This document shows, one piece after another, positions 18,458-25,620 of a stretch of DNA of 57,607 nt; position 1 is the first letter of the stretch, and the number at the start of each line of letters is the position of its first letter. The stretch is from Chitinophagales bacterium (GTDB taxonomy: Bacteria > Bacteroidota > Bacteroidia > Chitinophagales > Saprospiraceae): contig JAAFJN010000022.1 in assembly GCA_013298845.1 (NCBI GenBank), forward strand, positions 23,574 to 81,180, written 5' to 3'. The notes under the pieces are model-generated. The model ran no database searches, was not told where the DNA came from, and saw only the letters and a program-made list of their open reading frames with translations. Position numbers and translations under genes: made by a program.

Positions 18458-18875
18458 CCAACTGCCGCCCCAACTCCGGGCGGTCATCGGCGTTTTGTTG
18501 GGCACCACCACTGGTTTTGCGGTCATGACGGCAATCCGGGCGGTGATACCGTACCAGCCTCCGGCGGGTGTGAGTGTTACCGAAAACACGGGGCAGTACA
18601 ACAAATGGATAGAGGGCCTTCCGACCGAAGGTTACCTCTACGTCTTTATGGCATTTATGGTATCGGCCTTGGTTGCCGGTGCCGTTGCGGGCTATTTTGT
18701 GTTGGGGACCCGGTACAAAATAGCGCCGCACCTCGCCGGTTTTATTTTACTTATTTTGTCCGTGGGCAATTTCCTGGCGTTTAACCACCCGGAATGGCTG
18801 ACCTATATCTCGTGCATCGGTTTTCCGCTGGTGGCGTGGTTGGGCGGCTGGATCGTGCGCCGGGTTGTTGGTTAA
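18441..18875 (+). CDS. Small four-helix membrane protein of unknown function
   Basis: 144 residues with about four hydrophobic helices: roughly 12-35 (AVIGVLLGTTTGFAVMTAI), 66-88 (YVFMAFMVSALVAGAVAGYF), 95-112 (HLAGFILLILSVGNFLAF) and 120-140 (YISCIGFPLVAWLGGWIV). The first loop is about 30 residues. The start overlaps the preceding acidic-protein gene by 17 bp, so the two are likely made together. No enzyme motif is seen. It resembles generic small integral membrane proteins found in Saprospiria; function unknown. Confidence 0.75.
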   Translation: MTRIINQLPPQLRAVIGVLLGTTTGFAVMTAIRAVIPYQPPAGVSVTENTGQYNKWIEGLPTEGYLYVFMAFMVSALVAGAVAGYFVLGTRYKIAPHLAGFILLILSVGNFLAFNHPEWLTYISCIGFPLVAWLGGWIVRRVVG

Positions 18876-18994
18876 AAGTTGCGCATTGCTGGCGTTTTGT
18901 GGCTGCACCGGGATTTGGTGTGGTCTTTTTTTATTTGGGGGTAGGGGAGGAGGCGTGGTATAGATTGAAAATATAAAAAATTGACCTATAAAAT

Positions 18995-19025
18995 TTTGGT
19001 GGTTTAATAAAAGGACTTAACTTTG
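18995..19025 (+). promoter_or_regulatory. Consensus promoter driving a candidate small RNA
   Basis: TTTG at 18995-18998, a 19-nt spacer, then TAACTTTG at 19018-19025. This is an exact Bacteroidota -33/-7 match. The next 90 bp contain no full gene and end in a strong terminator hairpin. Confidence 0.65.
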
Positions 19026-19031
19026 TAGCAA

Positions 19032-19124
19032 TAACCATTTACCCTGATGATGTATTGCTCCACCATAGCCGTTTTGCACCGTCCCGTAGCCTGTTCTTTA
19101 GCAGGTTGCGGGACGGTGTTTTTG
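19032..19124 (+). ncRNA. Candidate small RNA or orphan attenuator leader of about 92 nt
   Basis: The predicted transcript runs from about 7 nt after the TAACTTTG box to the T-run after the hairpin at 19077-19124. A short frame starting ATGATG at 19047 (peptide MMYCSTIAVLHRPVAC...) runs through the hairpin, which is what a leader-peptide attenuator would look like. However, no plus-strand gene follows for 2.4 kb; the next two genes are on the minus strand. It is therefore either a stand-alone sRNA or an attenuator whose operon was lost. No known RNA family recognised. Confidence 0.42.
19077..19124 (+). terminator. Rho-independent terminator
   Basis: The arms ACCGTCCCG and CGGGACGGT (outer) and CCTG/CAGG (inner) enclose TTCTTTAG and are followed by GTTTTT. 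Very stable and GC-rich, a typical intrinsic terminator for the small transcript above. Confidence 0.72.
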
Positions 19125-19141
19125 GGGCGCGGACGGAGTTA

Positions 19142-19206
19142 CTTATACGCAATAGCGACAAAGTAAAATACGCTGCGTGTTTTACTTTGTCGCTATTGCG
19201 TATAAG
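19142..19206. repeat. Near-perfect 30-bp inverted repeat (foldback)
   Basis: The left arm begins CTTATACGCAATAGCGAC and continues through AAAGTAAAA. The right arm is its reverse complement with one mismatch in 30 and only about 5 bp between them. There is no T-run, so it is not an obvious terminator. It could be a small foldback element, a processing site or a protein-binding site. Confidence 0.75.
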
Positions 19207-19255
19207 GGTCGTTGAACGCAAAATTACTCAAATTTTTATTTTGTTTTACGCTAAA

Positions 19256-19286
19256 ACTTCCCGAAAGTTTAACACCTTCGGGAAGT
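19256..19286 (-). terminator. Hairpin, probable terminator of the minus-strand gene
   Basis: The arms ACTTCCCGAA(A)G and CTTCGGGAAGT enclose an 8-nt loop. It lies about 85 bp beyond the stop of the minus-strand gene 19371-20027, and read on that strand it is followed by TTTTAGCG and AT-rich sequence. Confidence 0.5.
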
Positions 19287-19370
19287 CTGTTACATGAAAA
19301 GCAAATTATTTTGGGGTTGTTCCAGGCGATATTGCACTTATGAGACAGCCTTATTTTATTGAGCCATTTT

Positions 19371-20027
19371 TTACTCCGCAGCATTATAGACTGCTATTTT
19401 GGGCGGGCCAACCACCCCGGATTTCATCATGGTTTGTTTCTTTTCGTTAGATTCTATGGCGGCTTTTGCTTTATTTAAATCTTTGATATCGAAGACGATA
19501 TATACCAGATTCGGATTGTCAATGCCGCGCCCGATAGCCAAGTCAATCATGCCTTCGGAGGTTCTTTTGGCGGTACCCTCCTCATCAAATACTTTGAGCC
19601 AGGCATCAAAATCTTTCACCGGCACCACAATAGTCATCCATTGCGTACCTTTCGCCTCTGGATTGAAACGCACAATCTTGAAATAAGAAATGTCGGGCTT
19701 AGAAATCACGCCATTCTTTTCCATCACATCTTTCAAGCGCGGGTCTGCCACAAAGGCTTTGGCCTTGGCTACATCGGCCAGCATGAATACAACGCTCAAA
19801 TCATTAGCCTTCTCCAAGCCTTTGCCCACCGTTATCAGCGACATGCCATTGGCTTTTTGGATGGTGGAGTCTTGGTCGAAAGCCTTGCGCCAAACGGCAT
19901 AGTCTTTTACCGTGTGGTTGATCTCGAGGATGTCGAAGGGTGCAGTAAGCTGCGCCATACACACCGCCGCGCTAAAGCAGCAAATGAGCGTGAGGAATGC
20001 GAATCCGATTTTTTTTGAATACTTCAT
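19371..20027 (-). CDS. Secreted protein with two tandem dimeric alpha/beta-barrel-like domains
   Basis: 218 residues. The signal peptide is GFAFLTLICCFSAAVCMAQ. Two homologous halves follow. The first has VKDYAVWRKAFDQDS, SLITVGKGLEKANDLSVVFM and DPRLKDVMEKNGVISKPDIS. The second has VKDFDAWLKVFDEEG, IDLAIGRGIDNPNLVYIVFD and SNEKKQTMMKSGVVGPPKIA. Each matches the ferredoxin-like dimeric alpha/beta-barrel pattern seen in small monooxygenase-like proteins; fusion in tandem gives a pseudo-dimer within one chain. The signal peptide puts it in the periplasm or outside. No catalytic residues can be assigned. It stands alone, with a hairpin downstream. Confidence 0.72.
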   Translation of the reverse strand: MKYSKKIGFAFLTLICCFSAAVCMAQLTAPFDILEINHTVKDYAVWRKAFDQDSTIQKANGMSLITVGKGLEKANDLSVVFMLADVAKAKAFVADPRLKDVMEKNGVISKPDISYFKIVRFNPEAKGTQWMTIVVPVKDFDAWLKVFDEEGTAKRTSEGMIDLAIGRGIDNPNLVYIVFDIKDLNKAKAAIESNEKKQTMMKSGVVGPPKIAVYNAAE

Positions 20028-20051
20028 TAGTTGAAAAATTTGATTGTGTTT

Positions 20052-20089
20052 TGCCTACTCTCGTCGGTTTTCGGCTATCCCGTTTTTTT
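20052..20089. repeat. 38-bp direct repeat, copy 1 (flanks methyltransferase gene)
   Basis: TGCCTACTCTCGTCGGTTTT followed by CGGCTATCCCGTTTTTTT. It matches 21204-21241 at 35 of 38 positions, in the same orientation. It lies 50 bp beyond the stop of the O-methyltransferase gene. Confidence 0.75.
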
Positions 20090-20138
20090 ATTTTTTTCAG
20101 ATTGATACAATTTATATTGTGAGGTCTTTGCGTTGGTT

Positions 20139-21179
20139 TTATTTGTAGGCTATCGCAGCACTTGTCGGCCCTGCTAATGGAAGTAATGATGTTGATTTAA
20201 ATCCAATTGCTTTAGCCCATTTATTGAAGTCCGCAAAAGTGTAGTCAAAACCGCTTCCAGTTTCAATTAACATATTCAAACTCATCATCAAGCCAACAGC
20301 ATTTTTATTTCTTTCATCATCAATTACGTTTTCAATAGCAATAAAAACTCCACCATAAGGCAATGCATTATATGCTTTTTTAAGCAACATCAACTTGGTT
20401 TCTTCATCCCAATCGTGCAAAATATTTCCCATCGTAACGATGTCAGCTTTTGGGATTTCGTCTTTGAAAAAATCACCATCACCTGTTTTAACCCTGTCTT
20501 GCAATTGGAATTGTTCAATTATTTCATTTGCAATTGGAGCAACAGGGGGTAAATCCCATGAAGTGCAACTCATGTGTCCCTGATGTTTGGCAACCATTAA
20601 TGAAAGTAATCCTGCTGAACCGCCCACATCAACAAGTGTTTTGTGTTTTGAAAAATCAAAGGTTTGTGCTAATGCCATAAAGTTTCCCATTTGAAAACCA
20701 CTCATAGCGTGGATGAATTCTTTCAATCTGCCTGCATCGGAATACAAGGCTTCAAAAAGATTCTCGCCTTTTTTTATTTCATTTTGCAGAAGACCAGTCA
20801 ATAAGCCTTCTTCAAGGTTTCCCCAGAAACCATAGAGGCGATTGTTCAGCATTTCCAACATGCCACCAATGTAAGAGGGCTTCATTTTATCCAAGAAAAA
20901 GTCGGTATTGATGCTGTTTGAATATTTTGCGGATTCAAGTAAGCCATCTCTGTTCAGAAACCCAAATGTTGTAAGGGTATCCAAATAGTCAAATACATTT
21001 CGGTCGGTACAACCAAGTCCTAAATGCGATTTAATGTCAGACGCTGACATAGTTTTTCTTTCGGCAAGTGTAGTAAACAGTTGAAATTTTACTGCACTCA
21101 AAAGAATTTTTGATGCCCAAAAGCCAGTGCCAATCTGCATTATGCTTTCAGGATTTGGTTGATGACTTTGTTGTTCCAT
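20139..21179 (-). CDS. SAM-dependent O-methyltransferase (hydroxyindole/polyketide O-methyltransferase type)
   Basis: 346 residues, usual for plant/ASMT-type O-methyltransferases. An N-terminal winged-helix dimerisation domain (ASKILLSAVKFQLFTTLAERK, CTDRNVFDYLDTLTTFGFL) precedes the Rossmann domain: TLVDVGGSAGLLSLMVAKH binds SAM, then SCTSWDLPPVAP, VKTGDGDFFKDEIPKADIV, and NILHDWDEETKLMLLKKAY with the catalytic His. The substrate cannot be read from sequence. Codon use is AT-rich compared with the metabolic genes around it, and the gene sits between two 38-bp direct repeats; both suggest acquisition as a unit. Confidence 0.88.
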   Translation of the reverse strand: MEQQSHQPNPESIMQIGTGFWASKILLSAVKFQLFTTLAERKTMSASDIKSHLGLGCTDRNVFDYLDTLTTFGFLNRDGLLESAKYSNSINTDFFLDKMKPSYIGGMLEMLNNRLYGFWGNLEEGLLTGLLQNEIKKGENLFEALYSDAGRLKEFIHAMSGFQMGNFMALAQTFDFSKHKTLVDVGGSAGLLSLMVAKHQGHMSCTSWDLPPVAPIANEIIEQFQLQDRVKTGDGDFFKDEIPKADIVTMGNILHDWDEETKLMLLKKAYNALPYGGVFIAIENVIDDERNKNAVGLMMSLNMLIETGSGFDYTFADFNKWAKAIGFKSTSLLPLAGPTSAAIAYK

Positions 21180-21203
21180 GCCTTATTTACAATTTGTTTT
21201 GTT

Positions 21204-21241
21204 TGCCTACTCTGGTCGGTTTTCGGCTTCCCCGTTTTTTT
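21204..21241. repeat. 38-bp direct repeat, copy 2 (flanks methyltransferase gene)
   Basis: TGCCTACTCTGGTCGGTTTT followed by CGGCTTCCCCGTTTTTTT, matching 20052-20089. It lies 25 bp upstream of the methyltransferase start, so the two copies bracket the gene closely. This could be an attachment or insertion boundary, or a repeated terminator-like motif. Confidence 0.75.
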
Positions 21242-21290
21242 GAACGTTCGTTTTTTAACATCCGTTTTTAACGCAACTGTCAACCTCCAC

Positions 21291-21334
21291 CCCCATATAA
21301 ATACCTGTTTTTAAAAATCAAGTATTTATATAGG
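21291..21334. repeat. Hairpin in the kinase leader region
   Basis: CCATATAAATAC and GTATTTATATAGG form the arms around CTG, TTTTTAAAAA and TCA, an almost complete palindrome. Short pyrimidine/purine runs outside (CCTCCACC and GGAGGGAG) can extend the stem. It lies just upstream of the likely kinase promoter and could end readthrough or bind a regulator. Otherwise the 21180-21521 gap holds only the direct repeat and the promoter box. Confidence 0.5.
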
Positions 21335-21356
21335 AGGGAGATCGTTACTAATTTGA

Positions 21357-21364
21357 TACCTTTG
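21357..21364 (+). promoter_or_regulatory. Possible -7 promoter box for the kinase/regulator operon
   Basis: TACCTTTG matches TAnnTTTG. No TTTG lies at the expected -33 position. The implied leader is about 150 nt before the kinase ATG. Confidence 0.35.
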
Positions 21365-21521
21365 TACTGAATATCAAAATGACCCGACAAAAGTGCCGAC
21401 TGTTTCATTTTAATTCCCTGGGTGTATTCCCAACTGCGGCTTTTGGCTTCCGAATGCAGGCTCTCAGTTTCCGGGCAATCGGCTTGGGGAAACGAACGGA
21501 CTACAATCGCATCTATATACA

Positions 21522-23420
21522 ATGGTGAAAATCATGAAAAAACTGCTTGTCTTTCTTTTACTTTTCCCGCATTTACTATTGCGGGCTCAAAATGCCCCAA
21601 TTGACAGCCTTGAAAGGCTTTTTGTACTTGAAAAAAGTACGGATCGTCAGTTTGATTTGCTCAGGCAGATGGTCGATGTATCTTTCGGGGCAGATGTTAA
21701 ACAGGCACTGTACCACGCAAAGCGCGGTGTTGCTCTGGCGGAAAAAGCAGGGGACAAAGATTGGCAGCCCCAATTTTACGAGATGCAGGGACGCATGCAT
21801 GCCAATTTGCTACAATTAGACTCCGCCAAACTGCTATTGGACAAAGCCACCCGTGGATACATTGCGACAGGCAATAAAAAAGGCCAGGCGACGACCGCTT
21901 TTAAAATTTCTTGGATATACAAAAGGACGCGCGAATTAGACAAATCCATGGCCTGCGATTTAGATGCCTTGCGCCTGATGGAAGAAATAAACGACCCGGG
22001 CGGCATTGCCGACGCGCTGGGTCGGGTAGCATGGGACCTTAGCCTTCAGAATAGACCACAGGAGAGCTTGGAGTATGCGAAAAAAGCGATTGAAATTTGT
22101 AAAAAAAATGATCTGCCAAAAAAACTGATCGATTCTTTTCGCTTTGCCGGCGATGCCTGTATCACCATGGGCGACAACACACAGGCACTCGACTACTACG
22201 AACAGGCACTTGCGCTGACACGTGTTTCAAGCCCGGATTTAACTTCCATTGCCGACATCATCAACAGAAGAGGAAATGCGCTCAAACGCTTAGGCCGCTA
22301 TGAAGAAGCGCTGAAAGATTACCGCCTGTGCTTAGAAAATTCTGAAAAATCCAACTATCCCGGTGGCATTTATACTGCTATCGCTAACTTGGGGGAAGTC
22401 AATCTGTTGATGGGCAAATACGCCGAAGCATTGCCTTATCAGCTAAAAACCATCGAATTGCAAGAGAAAAATGGTGATTTGACCGATTTGGTGGAGAACT
22501 ACAGGCATGCCAGCAATATTTATGAGCATTTAGGCGACTACAAATCAGCCTTGCTGTATCAGAAAAAAGCACTTGTGCTGCGCGATAGTACGGCCTCCCT
22601 GCAAAGCGATGCCGCCATATCCAATCTGCGCACCCAATACGAAACCGAAAAAAAAGAGACCACCATCGCTACGCAGGAACAGCAAATAACCCAACAAAGC
22701 AGGATACAATGGCTCGGCATTGGTCTGCTGGGGCTGTTGGGTCTTGTTGCTTTCAACTTTTACCGCAACGGCCAGGTTCGCAAAAAAGCCAACGCCCTGC
22801 TGGCCGCCAAAAATGCCGAAAACGAACTGCTCCTGAAAGAAATCCACCACCGCGTCAAAAACAACCTCGAAGTCGTGTCGAGCTTGCTGGCCCTGCAATC
22901 GGCACAAATAGACGATAAGGGCATCAAAGATGCTATGCTCGAAGGCCAAAACCGCGTCCAGTCCATCGGTATTGTACACCAAAAACTGTATCAGCGCGAC
23001 AAATTAGCCGCCATCGAAATGAAAGATTATTTCCTCAACCTCAGCGAAAGTGTACTCGACTCGTTCGGGGCCGACGACCGCGTCACCATCGAATGCGCCA
23101 TGGATCAGTTGGACGTGGACATTGACACCGCTGTACCCTTAGGTCTCATCGTCAACGAATTGCTGACCAATACGCTCAAATACGCTTTTCCCGAAGGTCG
23201 CAAAGGCACAGTGCGCATTACCTTGGCAAAAATGCCCGCTGGCACGCTCCACCTCGAAGTAGCCGATAATGGCATCGGCAAAAGCGGCGTAACCCAGGGC
23301 ACCGGCTTTGGCACCCAGCTGGTATCACTGCTCACCCGCCAGCTCAGCGGCACCATGCGCGAAGAAGTCAACAATGGCACCACAGTGATATTTGATTTTA
23401 ATTTGCAAAAAGCGGCGTAG
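21522..23420 (+). CDS. Membrane sensor histidine kinase with TPR sensor region (HisKA_2 type)
   Basis: 632 residues. Signal peptide/first helix KLLVFLLLFPHLLLRAQ, then a periplasmic TPR solenoid (about residues 60-370; for example GDNTQALDYYEQALALTR and LGRYEEALKDYRLCLE). One transmembrane helix follows at about 396-415 (WLGIGLLGLLGLVAFNFY). The cytoplasmic part has a HisKA_2 box, LLLKEIHHRVKNNLEVVSSL (phospho-His about 443), and a HATPase domain with NELLTNTLKYAF and ADNGIG. The start may be 21522 or the ATG 12 bp on. It overlaps no gene but is followed after 28 bp by the LytTR regulator, its obvious partner. The signal sensed by the TPR part is unknown. Confidence 0.92.
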   Translation: MVKIMKKLLVFLLLFPHLLLRAQNAPIDSLERLFVLEKSTDRQFDLLRQMVDVSFGADVKQALYHAKRGVALAEKAGDKDWQPQFYEMQGRMHANLLQLDSAKLLLDKATRGYIATGNKKGQATTAFKISWIYKRTRELDKSMACDLDALRLMEEINDPGGIADALGRVAWDLSLQNRPQESLEYAKKAIEICKKNDLPKKLIDSFRFAGDACITMGDNTQALDYYEQALALTRVSSPDLTSIADIINRRGNALKRLGRYEEALKDYRLCLENSEKSNYPGGIYTAIANLGEVNLLMGKYAEALPYQLKTIELQEKNGDLTDLVENYRHASNIYEHLGDYKSALLYQKKALVLRDSTASLQSDAAISNLRTQYETEKKETTIATQEQQITQQSRIQWLGIGLLGLLGLVAFNFYRNGQVRKKANALLAAKNAENELLLKEIHHRVKNNLEVVSSLLALQSAQIDDKGIKDAMLEGQNRVQSIGIVHQKLYQRDKLAAIEMKDYFLNLSESVLDSFGADDRVTIECAMDQLDVDIDTAVPLGLIVNELLTNTLKYAFPEGRKGTVRITLAKMPAGTLHLEVADNGIGKSGVTQGTGFGTQLVSLLTRQLSGTMREEVNNGTTVIFDFNLQKAA

Positions 23421-23448
23421 CACCGAAAATTATCCTGGCAATGTGGTT

Positions 23449-24195
23449 ATGAGCGAAAACTCCATCAAAATACTCATCGTCGAAGACGAAATGCTCATCG
23501 GAGCCAAAATCTCCATGTTCCTCACCGAACTCGGTTACGAGGTCACCGGCATCCTGCCCCGCGCCGAAGAAGCCCTGCTCCACGCAGCGGAAAACCTGCC
23601 GGATATCGCTTTGCTCGACATCCGGCTGAAAGGCCCCATGAGCGGCATAGATTTGGCCATTGCCCTGCAAAAAACGCATGCAATCCCCGTCATCTTCCTC
23701 ACAGCCAACAGCGATGATGCCACTTTCGCTGAGGCCAAAGCGGCAAGACCCTATGCTTTCCTCACCAAACCTTTCAAAAAGATCGACCTGCAACGCGCCA
23801 TCGAACTGACCATCAGCCGGATAGCCGATGCCGATACCGGGCAGCCCCCTGCAAAAATAGAAGAATCTACCTCCTACATCCTCAGCGACCGTATCTTTGT
23901 GCGGCACAAAGAGAAAATGGTAAAAATTCTGTTCGATACCATTCTGTACATAGAGGCCGAGCGCAGCTACTGCAAAGTGTTCACCCAATCAAAGGAATAT
24001 CTGCTGTCCTTGCCCATGAAAAACCTGGAAGACAAGTTGCCGCCCAAAAACTTCCAACGCATCCACCGCTCCTTCATCGTCAACCTTACTCAAATAGATG
24101 AAGTGGACGAAATTACTGTTGTGGTCGCCAAAAAAAATCTGCCCCTCAGCAAATCCTTCCGCGATGCATTTCTGTTAAGGATAAAAACGATTTAG
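23449..24195 (+). CDS. LytTR-type DNA-binding response regulator
   Basis: About 248 residues from the ATG at 23449 (MSENSIKILIVEDEMLIG). The receiver domain has the acidic pair VEDE, the phospho-acceptor Asp in LPDIALLDIRLKGP (about residue 54), the Thr/Ser switch FLTANS and the Lys in AFLTKPFKK. The C-terminal LytTR domain is seen in ILYIEAERSYCKVFTQ, MKNLEDKLPPKNFQRIHRSF and IVNLTQID. It should be phosphorylated by the kinase encoded just upstream and bind direct-repeat operators. Targets are unknown. Confidence 0.92.
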   Translation: MSENSIKILIVEDEMLIGAKISMFLTELGYEVTGILPRAEEALLHAAENLPDIALLDIRLKGPMSGIDLAIALQKTHAIPVIFLTANSDDATFAEAKAARPYAFLTKPFKKIDLQRAIELTISRIADADTGQPPAKIEESTSYILSDRIFVRHKEKMVKILFDTILYIEAERSYCKVFTQSKEYLLSLPMKNLEDKLPPKNFQRIHRSFIVNLTQIDEVDEITVVVAKKNLPLSKSFRDAFLLRIKTI

Positions 24196-24313
24196 TACAT
24201 AAACGCCACGTCACTTAGCACCCTGCGGATCAAACTGACCCGTCGGTTATGAAAATAGTTAGTAGCCATTTTAAAACAGACCATATCCAAACAAACAACC
24301 AACAATTTTAAGA

Positions 24314-25006
24314 ATGAACGATAATGATACAAAACGACTTTCGCGGCTGACTGCAATTCTGACTCAATTGCAAACGAAACGACTTTTGACAGCGACAAGT
24401 CTTGCAGAAAAATTTAATGTAAGCATCAGAACTATTTATCGTGATATAAGAGCTTTGGAACAAGCAGGTGTCCCCATCATTACAGAAGACGGAAAAGGCT
24501 ATACATTAACGGACGGCTATAAAATTCCGCCAGTAATGTTTACCGAAAGCCAAGCAAATGCTTTAATTCTTGCCGAACAATTGGTTTTGAAGAACAAAGA
24601 TACCTCTTTCATTAAAGACTACACGGAAGCAATTGATAAAATAAAAGCGGTTTTAAGACAAACAGACAAGGACAAAGCAAATTTACTTGCCGACAGAACT
24701 CGTTTTAAACAAAACATAAACAGAGAAAGAAACAGCAACAACATTTCTGAATTGCAACAAGCACTCACAAACTTTCATTTAATCAATATTGACTACACAA
24801 ACGAGCAAAAAGAAATAACAAGTCGTATAGTAGAGCCATTTGCTTTGATTAGTACAACCGAAAATTGGTTACTTATTGCTTGGTGTCGTTTGCGAAAAGA
24901 ATTTCGATATTTCCGTTTAGACAGAATCTATAAAATGCAAGTGCTTACTGAGAAATTTGAGCCACATAAAATGACCTTACAAGAATATTTCGACAAATTT
25001 TACTAA
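24314..25006 (+). CDS. HTH/WYL-domain transcriptional regulator (YafY-like)
   Basis: 230 residues. N-terminal HTH_11: RLSRLTAILTQLQTKRLLTA, LAEKFNVSIRTIYRDIRALEQAGVPI, GKGYTL. The WYL domain is at about 135-215 (ALTNFHLINIDYTNEQKEI, SRIVEPFALISTTENWLLIAWCRLRKEFRYFRLDRI). It is shorter than typical members of 300 or more residues, with little WCX extension, but complete for the YafY-like small class. AT-rich. An inverted repeat TGACA-N6-TGTCA 15 bp beyond its stop may be its operator on the RidA-like gene. Confidence 0.87.
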   Translation: MNDNDTKRLSRLTAILTQLQTKRLLTATSLAEKFNVSIRTIYRDIRALEQAGVPIITEDGKGYTLTDGYKIPPVMFTESQANALILAEQLVLKNKDTSFIKDYTEAIDKIKAVLRQTDKDKANLLADRTRFKQNINRERNSNNISELQQALTNFHLINIDYTNEQKEITSRIVEPFALISTTENWLLIAWCRLRKEFRYFRLDRIYKMQVLTEKFEPHKMTLQEYFDKFY

Positions 25007-25020
25007 CCCGTTTTGACCCC

Positions 25021-25036
25021 TGACATAAGGCTGTCA
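25021..25036 (+). promoter_or_regulatory. Putative operator TGACA-N6-TGTCA
   Basis: TGACATAAGGCTGTCA is a perfect inverted repeat, with CATAAG repeated directly over it. It lies between the WYL regulator and the RidA-like gene, 12 bp upstream of a -7 box TACTTTTG (25048-25055). TGTCA/TGACA inverted repeats are frequent near WYL regulators. Confidence 0.4.
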
Positions 25037-25093
25037 TAAGCCCATTTTACTTTTGCAACGTCAATCATGACAAACAATTTAAAATAAGTAAAA

Positions 25094-25486
25094 ATGCAAA
25101 AGACAACATTCGACCCTTGGGCTTGGGGTAAAAACACAAATTCAGTACAAGCTGTACAAGTAAAGCAAGCAGAAGGAACACTTTACTGTTCAGGACAAGT
25201 AGCTATTGACGCAAATGGAGTTCCAAGTGCTGCCGATATGAGAAGCCAGATCATTCAAACCATCGCAAATTTGGAGCAACTCGTTGGCGATTCAGGTTAT
25301 GAGTGCAAAAATATTGTACGTCTAAATGTTTACACTACAAACACAAACGAGTTCTTTACCACTTGTATGGATGTTTATGTGCCATTTCTTATGAAACACG
25401 GAATACAACAAGCGACCACTCTACTCGAAGTTAAAGGACTTTTTGCAACTTTGACCGTAGAGTTAGAAGCTACTGTTGTTAAGTAA
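25094..25486 (+). CDS. RidA/YjgF-family protein lacking the catalytic arginine
   Basis: 130 residues with the RidA fold: TLYCSGQVAIDANGVPSAADMRSQIIQT, NLEQLVGDSGYECKNIVRLNVYTTN and VELEATVV. In true RidA imine deaminases the C-terminal segment reads P-A-R-S with an essential Arg. Here the matching residues are Q-A-T-T (IQQATTLLEVKGL), so Arg is replaced by Thr. That places it among RidA relatives without the classic 2-aminoacrylate deaminase residue; its real substrate is unknown. It is probably controlled by the WYL regulator upstream. Confidence 0.87.
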   Translation: MQKTTFDPWAWGKNTNSVQAVQVKQAEGTLYCSGQVAIDANGVPSAADMRSQIIQTIANLEQLVGDSGYECKNIVRLNVYTTNTNEFFTTCMDVYVPFLMKHGIQQATTLLEVKGLFATLTVELEATVVK

Positions 25487-25488
25487 CA

Positions 25489-25620
25489 ATGAACGAAACA
25501 GTAATTTTTTACCCGACAAGCCAGGCAGATTGGCGACAATGGTTAAAAAAAAATCATTTGTCCAAGCAATCTGTTTGGCTTGTTTTTTATGCTAAGTCAT
25601 CAGAAAAGCATTCTATCCCC
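25489..25620 (+). pseudogene. YdeI/OmpD-associated-like gene truncated by a repeat element
   Basis: Starting 3 bp after the RidA stop, the frame reads NETVIFYPTSQADWRQWLKK then NHLSKQSVWLVFYAKSSEKHSI. This matches the N-terminus of the YdeI/OmpD-associated family (WREWL...GVWL..YKKSSGK). At about 25617 it runs into the hairpin-rich interspersed repeat and the family sequence (SYSEAVDEALCFGWID expected) disappears. The rest of the frame to 25791 is repeat sequence in translation. About three quarters of the gene is missing. Confidence 0.72.
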
